From contig JAIXMR010000168.1 in the NCBI GenBank assembly GCA_025677835.1, positions 1 through 31,761 on the forward strand: DNA of 31,761 bases, written 5' to 3'. The stretch comes from Sporodiniella umbellata (taxonomy: Eukaryota; Mucoromycota; Mucoromycetes; Mucorales; Rhizopodaceae). Each line of letters opens with the position of its first letter. Positions within the stretch are counted from its first letter, which is position 1. The notes under the pieces were generated by a model. That model did no database searches and was not told where the DNA came from. It worked only from the letters and a program-made list of their open reading frames with translations. Below are positions 21,709 through 31,424 of this stretch, in pieces. The translations under genes were made by a program, and so were the position numbers.

Positions 21709-24700
21709 ATGTCTACTTTTGTAAACCCTTTGTATAGTACAAGAAAAGACTCTGTTTCCACCAGCTCAATGCATTCAAAAGGTTCGATTCCTACTCGACC
21801 TTTTCGTGCAGACTCTTTTATTGAAGAAGATCATGAAAACTTTTATCGTATGCCGAATTCGCCTCCTATTGCCCCTAACGACTATTACTACTATAGTCCC
21901 CGTAGGGAAGGTTCTGTCAGCAGCGAAAGTTTTGCTTCGAGCAGTCGAAATACATTGTATGACACCAGTCCACTACCACCTGTGCCAGTGCGATCGACGA
22001 GTTACCCCAGATTAGAACAATGTCCAGAAGAGCCACTGGCGTTCCCGCCTACAGACGAAAGAATGCAACAAGCCAAACGAGCGTTATTGGAAGCCAGCCA
22101 ACGCCCATTCAAACTACTCCATACTGGCGACGTGAGCTATAAACCCGATCGAGGCCTTTTAAGTAAGACCAAGCGCGCTTACTTTGTCTTGACCCATCAT
22201 CATCTGTTGGCATACAAGACGTCTCAGAAAGCACATACAGAACTTGACTGTACAGAACCCAAAGTAGATAAGCATCGAATCCTATTAAATCTCGAGAACA
22301 TTTACGCTATTCAGGCAGTGATCACAGCCAGCAACACATGCCGTATTGATCATCTTCACCCTCAGTCAAACCAGACGCTTTCTTTTGTTTTTCATGCTGA
22401 AACAAGTAAAGAATGCAAAGAATGGATTCAAGCCTTACGCTCAGCCGTCAGCATCCATCATCCCTCACTTCAAACCGTCAGCTCACCCGAACGTTATAGC
22501 GCACTGGACCGTGTCAGTAAACAAAAAGATGTGTTTGAAGACACGGATGAGATGAGGATGTTCAAGGTAGTCTTTAAAGAGAAACGTTTCAAGGGAAGTG
22601 ATGTTCCTCGTGAGTTTTTTTTACCGGTCATTCTTGTGTTTGGCAAGTACAGCTTCTACCTCTTGCCAGCCTCAGTGAACGACGACGAATATCTAAAGAC
22701 AGTGGAGCGAGATCGATTTGGCTACCTTTCGATCGAGTCTGTACGGTACGACGGTTCGGATGACACGGTCTGCATCCAGGTACGCCAGATTAACCGAAGA
22801 AGTCGACAGCTTGTGTTTGCTTCTACTTTCTGTCAAGATATCGTACGTTATTTCAGTCGATCTATCCAATCGATTCTTCATCGACCCGGTATTTTTGAGT
22901 ACAACATACCTAAAGAACTAAAGCAGATCAAGATAATGCCTATCGATATTTTACCGGATCCTGAGGACGACCTCACCGGCCAAGACGATGAAGACATGCA
23001 GGCATTCAGTATTGTCTTGCGAGCCTATACAGCAGCTCTCAATCTTAACAAATCCCGTTTTCAGTACAGTATGGAAGGTCCTTTGGGACGTAAGCGATTT
23101 GTGTTGCTTCCCCCTAACGAAATCAATGCCTCTCCTTCGGTCTACCAAAAGTATGAACTCCTTGCCTTGTTTCGAACCATTCAGTCCAACGTAAGATCAA
23201 GTCTCTAGAATTTACACAGGTTAATATATATAATCTATTTTTTTTTTTTTTTTTTTTTTTTTTGGGGTGTAGGCATGTTTTCATGAAGTGTGTTTCTCTG
23301 GCCATCCTCTGGATAGCTTGGAAAATTGGAAGATGGAATACAACGACGGCTGGTCCGTTTATGTAAACGCAATCTTGAAAGGCAGTGTGCTCTCGAACGA
23401 GTTGGATTTGCTCTTGTCGAGCAGTAAGGCGCTTCGTAAGCTGGATCTTAGCTGTTGCTCTATGGGATCACCCTTACCTGACGGTACCGCCAAGGTATCT
23501 TCTGGTCTGACAGCTATCGGTAAGGCAATGCAGACCCATAGCACCCACCTTAGTAGACTCAATCTTGGCCAGAACAAGATATCCGAATCCGACTTTGTGA
23601 GCCTGATGCATGGCATCCAAAGGCACAAGAAATCCATGAAAGAACTCGCGTTGAACGACTGTGGCTTGAACGCAGGTCAAATTGAAATGATGCTGAAGAC
23701 GCTGTTTGAAAAGAACCCGGAACAGATGATCCATTTGGATCTATCGTCGGATAAGGAAGTGGCGCTGTCCCCCGGGTTGATCTCTCGGATCATACCTACC
23801 TTGAAACGTCTGGAGTCGCTCCGAATGCGTGGCTATGATCTTTTGAACCCTAGTTATGGTTTTGATCTTGAAAACAGCCGGTTGCGGTTACTTGATGTGA
23901 GTGGCTTCAGGCTAAGTCGAGAAACCATCAGCCGAATCTGTCAATGGATTCTACAGCCTTCTTTTCGAACTATGGAAGCACTTTATCTTGCACGTTGTGC
24001 TCTCAATGGCCGAAACGTTCATGAGCTGCTATGTAGTATCAGTCGCTCAGATAATCGCCAGATGCATCTCGACCTGGCTGAAAACCCAATCATGAAAGAA
24101 GTCATTCATCTACCCAAGTTCTACTCGGCCATTGTCCAAGGCGAAGGCCCATCTTCCATTTCTTTTGCCGGCACTGAATGGGATGATTCGAATCTGTGTG
24201 AATTCATCGACTGTCTGAGGGACAATCAGACCATCACTCATCTTTCGCTTTCGGATATCAAGATCAGAGATACCAAAGAGATCTCGCCTGATACCGTCCA
24301 TATGCTTTCCTCTCTTTTCGAGCGTAATACTACCATCCGAGAACTTCAGCTGGATTACGATAAATCGAAACCAGCACGATCAAGCTTTGGTCTTACAGAA
24401 GCCAAGCCTGTGTTGGGTGCTGCTGTTGCCCAAGCGCTCTATGGTCTGCGCCACAACTGCATCCTACAACATCTCAATGTGTCTGGCCTACACTTGGGAG
24501 ATGCTGGCGCGCTGGCTTTATCCCGGGCATTAAAAACAAACCGAGCTCTGAAATCGATTTATTTGGACGATAACAGTGTAAGTACTCTCGTTGACTTTCA
24601 AGAGTCTCTACTGACGCTAACGATAGATGACCATTGAAGGTTATCGCCATTTGGGGAAGGTGATTCAAGAAATAGCAGTTCAAGTGATTGATCTTCCTAT

Positions 24701-25319
24701 TCCTCGTAACGACCTTCGATTTCAGCTGAGCCATCTGACATACCGTATTGAGGAGCTCGTTTTGTCCCAGAACGAAGCCCAATTCTTCTTGATCCATACG
24801 GTCTCTGGTGACAAAAAACGAGCCAAGACGCATGAATTGGAGATGTTGGCACAAGAACAGAAATCGTGTGAGCTGGCCTTGAAGAACATTGTGGGTGTAG
24901 TGAACACGTTGATGGTTTCTGTTCAAAAGAACATCCGCCAGTTTGAAGAACAACGCGACCGTAGTATTGAGCTCCAGTTACAGGCACAAACAGCAGCACA
25001 GGAATTGGCGGTGGCACAGGTCCGACTCCAATGTCGATCTGTCAGTCGATCCAGCAGTAGTACAAACAGCAGTGTCTACCGCAAGAGTTCAGTCTCAAGT
25101 CAGAGACCGCGACCGTCATACTATACCAAGCCAGCGGTCAAACCTTATTACTTTCACGGACAGTTGCCTGCCACACCCTTCGTAGACCGCTATGAGTCTA
25201 GCCTTCTTTCACCTCCTTTGGCAAGCTATACAGATGATCCAGGGTTTATCGAGGATTTCGGTTACGTGGATGATTTCGAGCTTGAAGATGACTCTTATCT
25301 CTACTATCCACACAAATAA
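21709..25319 (+). CDS. PH-domain and leucine-rich-repeat protein, CARMIL-like
   Basis: Exons 21709-23190, 23273-24577 and 24627-25319 give 1,159 residues. The N-terminus is Ser/Pro/Tyr-rich and low-complexity. Residues about 133-250 form a PH domain (SKTKRAYFVLTHHHLLAYK, ending in a KECKEWIQALRSAV helix). A second PH-like stretch spans about 290-395. From about 515 to 950 there are RNI-type leucine-rich repeats (LRKLDLSCC, LSRLNLGQNKI, LQHLNVSGLHLGDAG, LKSIYLDDNS), then a helical segment and a Ser/Tyr/Pro-rich acidic tail. PH, LRR, helix and Pro-rich tail is the order in CARMIL, which regulates actin capping protein and myosin I; I did not find a clear capping-protein-interaction motif, so the name is structural only. 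A PH-LRR scaffold of another kind is possible. Confidence 0.75.
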
Positions 25320-25364
25320 CCCATCCCTATCCTTCTTTCTCCCACCTATCCTTTCACGCTTTCT

Positions 25365-25380
25365 CTCTCTCTCTCTCTCT
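25365..25380 (+). repeat. CT dinucleotide run in the 3' UTR of the PH-LRR gene
   Basis: About eight CT units in a pyrimidine-rich 3' UTR. Confidence 0.85.
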
Positions 25381-25463
25381 TCCACTCTATGCTATGTATT
25401 ATATATTGAATCTATATCCAAACCCTTCTTTCTACGTCTATTAAAACAAAGACATTCATCAAT

Positions 25464-25469
25464 AATAAA
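25464..25469 (+). terminator. Poly(A) signal of the PH-LRR gene
   Basis: AATAAA 144 nt after the stop, followed by an A-homopolymer near 25489. The rest of the 394-bp spacer (to 25713) is pyrimidine-rich promoter of the next gene. Confidence 0.5.
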
Positions 25470-25713
25470 TCGTTTTGTCAACAATTCAAAAAAAAAAAAA
25501 AAAAAATAGCCGAAACCAGATATATTACCATTGAATCTTTTCTCCCCTTGTTTTTCAGATAAGGAAGTTACACGGCAATGCGCACTCTTTCTCTTCTTTA
25601 GATTCAGCCACGATACAACTCCATTTCTATTTAGCTTTTTTGTTTTTTTTCTTCTCTTTCGCCCCCCTTTTTTTTTTTTTTTTTGTAAAAATAGTGATAG
25701 AACCTGGATCATT

Positions 25714-26054
25714 ATGAGCTCAACCAATGGTACTGTCAATCCTTTTGTATCCGATCCAACCGGTGCACAAGCAGGGCTCTATAAAGGCATTGGTGTGAGT
25801 CTAGCTGTAGCTAGTGGTAAAACAAGAAAGAGAAATAAAAGAAACTTATGTTGTTAGGTATTTTTATTGGTAGTAGTTTTGTATTCAAGAAAAAGGGATT
25901 ATTAGAATCAGGTAAATATAAACAAACATTGATGTGTTGTTGTTTTTTTTTTTTTGGCTTAAAAAAAGACGGAAACATGAATTGAATTAGGTGGCGTGGC
26001 TGGAGAGGGATATCATTATTTAAAGTCTACCATGTGGTGGACAGGCATGATTCT

Positions 26055-26092
<38 letters not shown>

Positions 26093-27406
26093 TGGGGGTT
26101 ACGTTTATGTGGAGAAAAATAACCGAGATTGTATAGTGATTGTGGGCGAATTATGTAATTTTGTTGCCTATGCTTTTACCCAAGCGATTCTGGTGACCCC
26201 TTTAGGCGCTTTAAGTGTGGTGATCAGGTATGGCTACTGTACATGAATAGTTGGATTGAATCAAAACATTTAGTGCAGTGCTTTCTTCTCTCTTTCTGAA
26301 AGAAAAGCTCAGTTTTCAGGGCAAAGTCGGGTGTCTCCAATGTATCTTGGGCGCTATTTTGATTGTTTTGCATGCACCTGAAGAAAGTCAAGCGGATACA
26401 ACGATTGAAACATTTAAACGATCTGCGCTTTCTGTAGGCAAGTGAGCTATCTAGATATAGATCGATAGAGGCTAACATAGTAGGTTGGCTAGGTTTCTTG
26501 GTCTATGTCGGCTTTGCCGTGAGCGTTTCACTTTTTTTGATCTTCTTTTGTGGGCCGAGGTGGGGAAAGAAGAACATGTTGGTGTATATCTTTGTGTGTT
26601 CTTTGGTAGGCTCGATTTCGGTTGTATTTACACAAGGATTGGGCTCAGCCATTGTGCATTCGATCAGCAACCGAGCCGAGAATCAATTTACGAATTGGTT
26701 TATTTATATTGTGATTGCGGTGGTGGTGGTGACACTACTGGTTGAGATTGTCTATCTCAATAAGGCATTGAATCTATTTAATACTGCTCTAGTGACGCCT
26801 ACTTACTATGTAGTTTTTACCACCCTGACGATTATCAGTTCCATCTTGCTCTATCAAGGCTTTGATACCTCGGGCGTCAACGTGGCATCCTGTTTGCTGG
26901 GCTTTCTCTGTATCTGTTCTGGAGTCGCCTTGCTTCATAACTCAAAAAGCGACCCGGCCCAACCCAAAGTTTATGATGAAGAAAAACATGGGTTTGGCAT
27001 TTTCGAAAACAAAGAGCAAACACACCGTGATGAGCCAAGTGCTGCAGATCTCTTTCCAGCGCCTTTCACAGGGATCCGTCGCTACACGAGCCAATCGAAA
27101 CCAAGTGGACCCGAAGAACAAAAGAGATCCTCATCAGATCCTGTGATATACGAACCTTCTTCTCTAAGTAATTGTGAACATGTCTCTTGATAACCTTTGT
27201 GTGCTGAACCTCCATTTTTTTTTTTTTTTTTTTTTTTTTTGAGTCTAGTTGAAAGTTTACCAGACGCTTATCAACGAGGCCATTCGGCTTCTTTCTCTAG
27301 TACACGGCGAGCCCAAGATGGACTGGATCCTATCCTTAGTTACAAGCTCAAGATGTATCAAAGGTCAAGCGAAGAGCAAGAAAGCCTGGTGAACAAAAAA
27401 GAATAA
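25714..27406 (+). CDS. NIPA-family magnesium transporter
   Basis: Seven exons (25714-25816, 25858-25911, 25991-26056, 26137-26227, 26274-26437, 26484-27167, 27249-27406) give 439 residues. Motifs of the NIPA/DUF803 family (PF05653) are clear: FIGSSFVFKKKGLLES, then MWWTGMILMIVGELCNFVAY, ILVTPLGALSVVIS and FLKEKLSFQGKVGC, with about nine hydrophobic helices in total (LNLFNTALVTPTYYV near the end). The C-terminal 120 residues are polar, Ser-rich and probably cytosolic. Animal NIPA proteins move magnesium at endosomal and plasma membranes. Intron 5 (26438-26483) uses a GC donor (GCAAGT); no GT donor nearby keeps frame. The last intron (27168-27248) has a T tract of about 27 before its AG. Confidence 0.92.
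26438..26483 (+). other. GC-AG intron in the NIPA gene
   Basis: 46-nt intron with donor GCAAGT, branch-like GGCTAAC and acceptor AG at 26482-26483. Joining the exons gives an uninterrupted Val-Gly-Trp-Leu-Gly-Phe-Leu across the junction; GT alternatives nearby give stops or a shifted frame. Confidence 0.75.
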
Positions 27407-27437
27407 GAGATGTAGAGATTTGATATTATGTAAAATG

Positions 27438-27446
27438 TTTATTAAA
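27438..27446. terminator. Overlapping two-way poly(A) signals
   Basis: One 9-bp sequence (TTTATTAAA) reads as ATTAAA on the plus strand (for NIPA, 34 nt past its stop) and as AATAAA on the minus strand, overlapping the stop codon of the coactosin-PH gene. Cleavage at usual distances would place each transcript end inside or next to the last exon of the opposite gene. Confidence 0.45.
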
Positions 27447-28595
27447 TAGCAGTTTGAAGAGCAGCGAGGATGGTTTCCAAGCCTTTTTTGTTATCAGCAA
27501 AGAGTTGATAGGCACCATTGAGTTTTGTTTCCAGTACAAAAGAGTTGGGTACGAATGTGTCTTGGTCCGTGTCTACATTACTAAGTCTGGTGACGCCTGT
27601 GAGGTCCAAGACCTGGATAGGTGTCCTGCTGAGTTCATCTCGATAGAGAGCCATGGCTTTTCCTTTGATAGTAAAATAGCGACGTCTCCAGAACTAGAAC
27701 AGAAAGAGGGTTAGTTCAAGGTCATGTTAGTGACTAGACTCTACCGGACTGCCCTGGGGTTGAACAGAGAGGAAGCCCGAGAGAAGGATATCTTTGTTTT
27801 TCTCAGCCTCCAATAGCTTGTGTTGCAATCTTTTTTTTTCTTCTAGCAGACGTCTTTCCTCTTCTTGCTTTTTCAGTTTTTGTTCTTGAATCTGTCTTGC
27901 CTTTTCCTGTTCAGCTAACAGACGTTTCTTTTCCTCTTCTTGTTCGGCAGCGATTCTCAGCCTTTCCTTTTCCTCTATGAGTCTTTGTCTTTCAGCCTCA
28001 GCCTGTTGCTCCTTTTCCTGTTTTTTCAACGCAGCCAACCTCTCCTCCTCGGTTTTCTTCAGGGCAGCCTCGTGTTGAGCCGCGGCCTCACGTTCTCTGC
28101 GTTCCCTTTCTTCCTCCTGTCTCTGAGCCAAGGTGGCATCATCGATTTCTATCTTGTCTTCTGTCAGGTTCTCGCTGGCCTCTACAAAATCGTCCTCGAT
28201 CGAAGCTCTGGGAGGGGAAGGGGGTGAGGTATTTTGGCGGGTGGCAGGTTTCAAAGGTTCTCCTAGCTTGAGACGGGATCGCATACTGGTCTCGCTTAGG
28301 TCGTTTAAGTTGGAAGCAGTGAATTGAACATCATGATTTTTTAATAGCGCTGCGACCGATCGACTGTGTACTAAGGCGCGTGCTCTTCGAACACCACTAA
28401 GTTTGATTTCCCCCGCAAAAAAAAAAAAAAAAACAATCAATCAACAAAAGCTCCTTTTAGGAGAGGAGAAGAATAGAATACCTAACATGTTCAGAAACCC
28501 AAGTCAACAAGACATATTTATCTTCTATCTTTAAGAAACCATAGAGTACTTCATCTGTCAATTGATTACGAAATTCCCTATCCAAAAGAACCATC

Positions 28596-28631
<36 letters not shown>

Positions 28632-28847
28632 GGCAATAACAAACTTACTCTAATCCACCTGAGCCTGCATTGTATAAAGAAATAACATCTCGTGTGTCGT
28701 GATAGCCCAAAAGCAACCTTTAATTTTTTTAAAAAAAAGAAATTGGATATTTCTCTTTGTTTTTCTTTCTCACCAGTTTGTTGTGTTGTCTTCTTGAAGA
28801 ATGGCTTGATAAGCCTCTATAATATGAGCATCACTCAAATCACACAT
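27442..28847 (-). CDS. Coactosin-type ADF-H, coiled-coil and PH-domain protein
   Basis: Five exons (28847-28774, 28717-28649, 28577-28482, 28396-27745, 27693-27442) give 380 residues. Residues 1-125 are an ADF-homology domain; LLTWVSEHVSGVRRAR matches coactosin (LITWIGENVSGLQRAK region, recalled) better than cofilin, and there is a GGLEEF segment as in drebrin-like proteins. A Ser/Pro linker leads to a charged single helix or coiled coil (about 168-279, Glu/Lys/Arg/Gln heptad-like). Residues 286-380 form a PH domain: SGFLSVQ, FWRRRYFTI, and a C-terminal helix. ADF-H binds actin filaments and PH binds phosphoinositides or proteins, so a membrane-to-actin adaptor is inferred. Abp1/drebrin-like relatives end in SH3 instead. 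Intron 2 carries a 32-nt A tract on the coding strand. Confidence 0.88.
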
Positions 28848-29201
28848 TTTGTATAGTTTTTAAAAAAAAAAAAAAAAAAAAGAAAACAAGAAAAAACAAG
28901 TTTTTATTATTATTATTATTTTTAATATTGTTTTGTTACATTAATTGTATCATTTCCTCCTTTTTAGTATCCATAAAAAGTTAAACAGTGACACCCACCT
29001 ATCATTTGTAATTTTTAAATCTCCTTTTATATGTATAAATATATCAATTGGGTAGAAATTTATTTGAAAGGAAATGCAGTGTGTGTGTATAAATGTGCGT
29101 GGTATATCGAAAACAAAAAAAAAAAAAAAAAAAAAAAGAAAATATTCAAATGAAGAAAGGGAATATACAAAGAGAGGGTGAAAAGAAGATCAAAAAGGAG
29201 G

Positions 29202-29234
<33 letters not shown>

Positions 29235-29243
29235 TTTGTTTGT
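28848..29243. other. Spacer: coactosin-PH promoter and CLIP 3' UTR
   Basis: Extremely AT-rich, with long A tracts (28861-28880, 29117-29137), a T30 tract (29204-29233) and a short TTA repeat (28907-28921). No coding potential beyond homopolymer-driven frames. Confidence 0.55.
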
Positions 29244-29281
29244 TTACAGGCCATACTAGAGAGGAGTGGTTTAGTCAATAG

Positions 29282-29314
<33 letters not shown>

Positions 29315-31424
29315 ACCTTGGAAGGATCTTGAAGGGAGATGGCTTGACAACTGATGACATCATGACCTTCTACCTCACACAGTTCACAATAAGGGTGGTT
29401 TGGCAAGTCGTTTTTAGGCTGTGGTGGTGCGACAGGGCAAGGCTTTGAGTCCCGAAGGTCTTGTAGGTCGCTTTCCAACTTTTTGACTTGTTTTCGTTCG
29501 GACTCCAAGGCTTCTTCTAGGTCAGCTTCCTTAAAGACATTGGATTCAATCAGTCCTTCGAGCTCAGAGATATCCTTGTTGAGGCCCTGGATGGTACGCG
29601 TCAGCTCGCGCGCTTTTTCTTCACCCGCTTCACGGCATTCTCTTAATTCGGTAGTGTGTCGGGTCTGGATCGCTCTCAGGTCGCCTTGAGGGTCCAGTCG
29701 TTCGATTTCTTCGAGTAACTTGAGGCATTCGAGCTCCGTCTGTTGATGTGCTTCTTCAAGTGCTTGATATTTCTCTGCCCAATGCGTTGGCTCGGGGACG
29801 TCCTGCAAGGCGTTTTGGTGCTGCGCTTGCGCTTCTTTCAAAAGCGCGTCTTTTTGCTCGAGAGCGATTGGGTGCTGCGCTTGGGCTTCTTTCAAAAGCG
29901 CGTCCTTTTGCTCGAGAGCGATTTGATGCTGCGCTTGGGCTTCTTTCAAAAGCGCGTCCTTTTGCTCGAGAGCGATTTGATGCTGCGCTTGGGCTTCTTT
30001 CAAAAGCGCGTCCTTTTGCTCGAGAGCGATTTGATGCTGCGCTTGGGCTTCTTTCAAAAGCGCGTCTTTTTGATCTTGTGCTTTGTCGAGGGCGTTTTGA
30101 TGTTGGCAATGTAATTCGGCCAAGGCTTGCTGATGTGCTTGGTGGAGGGCGTTTTCTTTTTGGCGAAAGGATTCAGCCAAGGCAGGAAGCTCTTTTGATT
30201 CGGAGGGGAGTTGAGCGAGCAAGGCAGCGTCCCTTTCCAGACGATGGACGTGTTGAACGGAGGATTCATAAAGCTCGAGAGACTCTAGACCAGCCCTTTT
30301 GAGTTCATCGATGGTGTCTGAAGTGTCTTTGGCCATACGTTGAAGTGCGTTCTGAGCATCGAGCAGGGCGCGTTCTTTGTCTTCAGCGGCGGAACGGTGC
30401 AGCTCGACCTGTTGGGAAAGGGTGGTAAGAAAGATGTCTTTGGCATGGGCAGCGTCTTGAAGGGCGAGGATCTGTTCTTCCAGTTGGGCTTGATCGATCT
30501 GTTGTAGGGCTTCATGGGGGAAAAAGGTGCGGTGTTCCTTGAGTTCGCGTTGGGCGGCTTGGAGGGCCCGTTGATCGGCCCTGGCGGCTTCCAACGCTTG
30601 CTGATACTGGGCAGCATGGAGGGAGCCGAGCTCCTCGAGCTTGGCTTTCCATTCGGTTGTTATGGCCACCTGATCGGCTTGCCGTTGGGCTTCGTGCTCG
30701 CGTACCCACAAGGCCTGATCGTCCGCATGTTGTTTGAGCATGGATTGATGTGCGTGTCGGAGATCTTTGTTTTCGAGCTCGAGGCGTTCGAGCTGAGCGG
30801 CGAGGGCTTGGAGACGGTCTGGGGGAGGGTCGTCTTCTTCAGGATGCGTAGGGGTCATGGCAGGCGAAGGAATGCCACGGTCGGGCGAGGTGATGCCCCG
30901 TTGCGAGTGGGCGGGGGATAAGGAAGGGGTGGAGAGTGAATCAAGCGGAGAGAGTTTTGAGCTCTGGACAAACAGACCGGTCTGAGGAGGACAAGAAAAG
31001 TAACGGACACTATCCAAGGCCATGTTACGCCAACCCAAAAAAAAAAAAAAATAAAAAAAAAAAACAAAAAAAAGGCTTACCCCCTCACGGAACCGTCATT
31101 TTTGCCTGTACCGGGAATATCGAGTTGAATACCCGCCCAGATGCCTTCTTTAAATTCAGCCTCGCCCAAGAATTGTAAGGTACCAACGATGCCCATCGAA
31201 TCCACCGCCACTCTCTCGCCAATGTAGAAAGAAGTGGGTTGGGGAGAAATGGACTGAGGTCGCTGTTCCACCAAAGAACGGGAGCGAGTCTTGACGACAG
31301 GCGGTGCTGGTGGCGGAGGGAGTTCCAGTGTCTTTCTTTTTCTAACGTCGAGTGAAGATGGTTTCGGCCAGCGTTTATTCTTTGTGTTGGGTGAAGCAAG
31401 TGATAAGCCAGGTAGTCGTGACAT
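29244..31424 (-). CDS. CLIP-170-like CAP-Gly microtubule plus-end protein
   Basis: Exons 31424-31081, 31009-29317 and 29255-29244 give 682 residues. A basic Ser/Pro-rich N-terminus precedes one CAP-Gly domain (about 67-130) with the tubulin-tail-binding motif GKNDGSV (107-113) and RYFSCPPQTGLFV. A long coiled coil rich in Gln/Ala/Glu follows (about 175-640), including an 18-residue tandem repeat. It ends in a CCHC zinc knuckle (C656, C659, H664, C669; C-x2-C-x4-H-x4-C), as in CLIP-170, where it binds dynein regulators such as LIS1. S. pombe Tip1 and yeast Bik1 are relatives. The last coding exon is only 12 nt, supported by a branch-like GACTAAAC and a CTCTCTAG acceptor; without it translation would run into a poly-Phe artefact. 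Confidence 0.9.
29820..30076 (-). repeat. 54-bp coding minisatellite in the CLIP coiled coil
   Basis: Five near-identical tandem copies; the GCTCGAG landmark recurs at 29856, 29910, 29964 and 30018, exactly 54 bp apart. Each encodes the 18-residue unit QKDALLKEAQAQHQIALE with one or two changes. Flanking degenerate copies (DALDKAQ, LAELHCQHQ) suggest the array grew from an older repeat. Confidence 0.93.

Noticed and set aside
21779..21802. GGTTCGATTCC resembling a tRNA T-loop
   Set aside because: It lies inside the PH-LRR coding exon, and no acceptor stem, D-arm or anticodon arm can be assembled around it.
26057..26090. A tract of over 30 bases taken as a poly(A) tail of a processed pseudogene or retroelement
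   Set aside because: It starts right at a GT donor and lies inside a well-supported intron of the NIPA gene; similar tracts occur in many introns here and no retroelement sequence or target duplication is nearby.
29743..30302. Long plus-strand open frames opposite the CLIP coiled coil
   Set aside because: The 54-bp period is a multiple of three, so stop-free frames repeat on both strands; the products are Leu/Ala/Arg repeats with no domain, whereas the minus frame joins CAP-Gly and the zinc knuckle.
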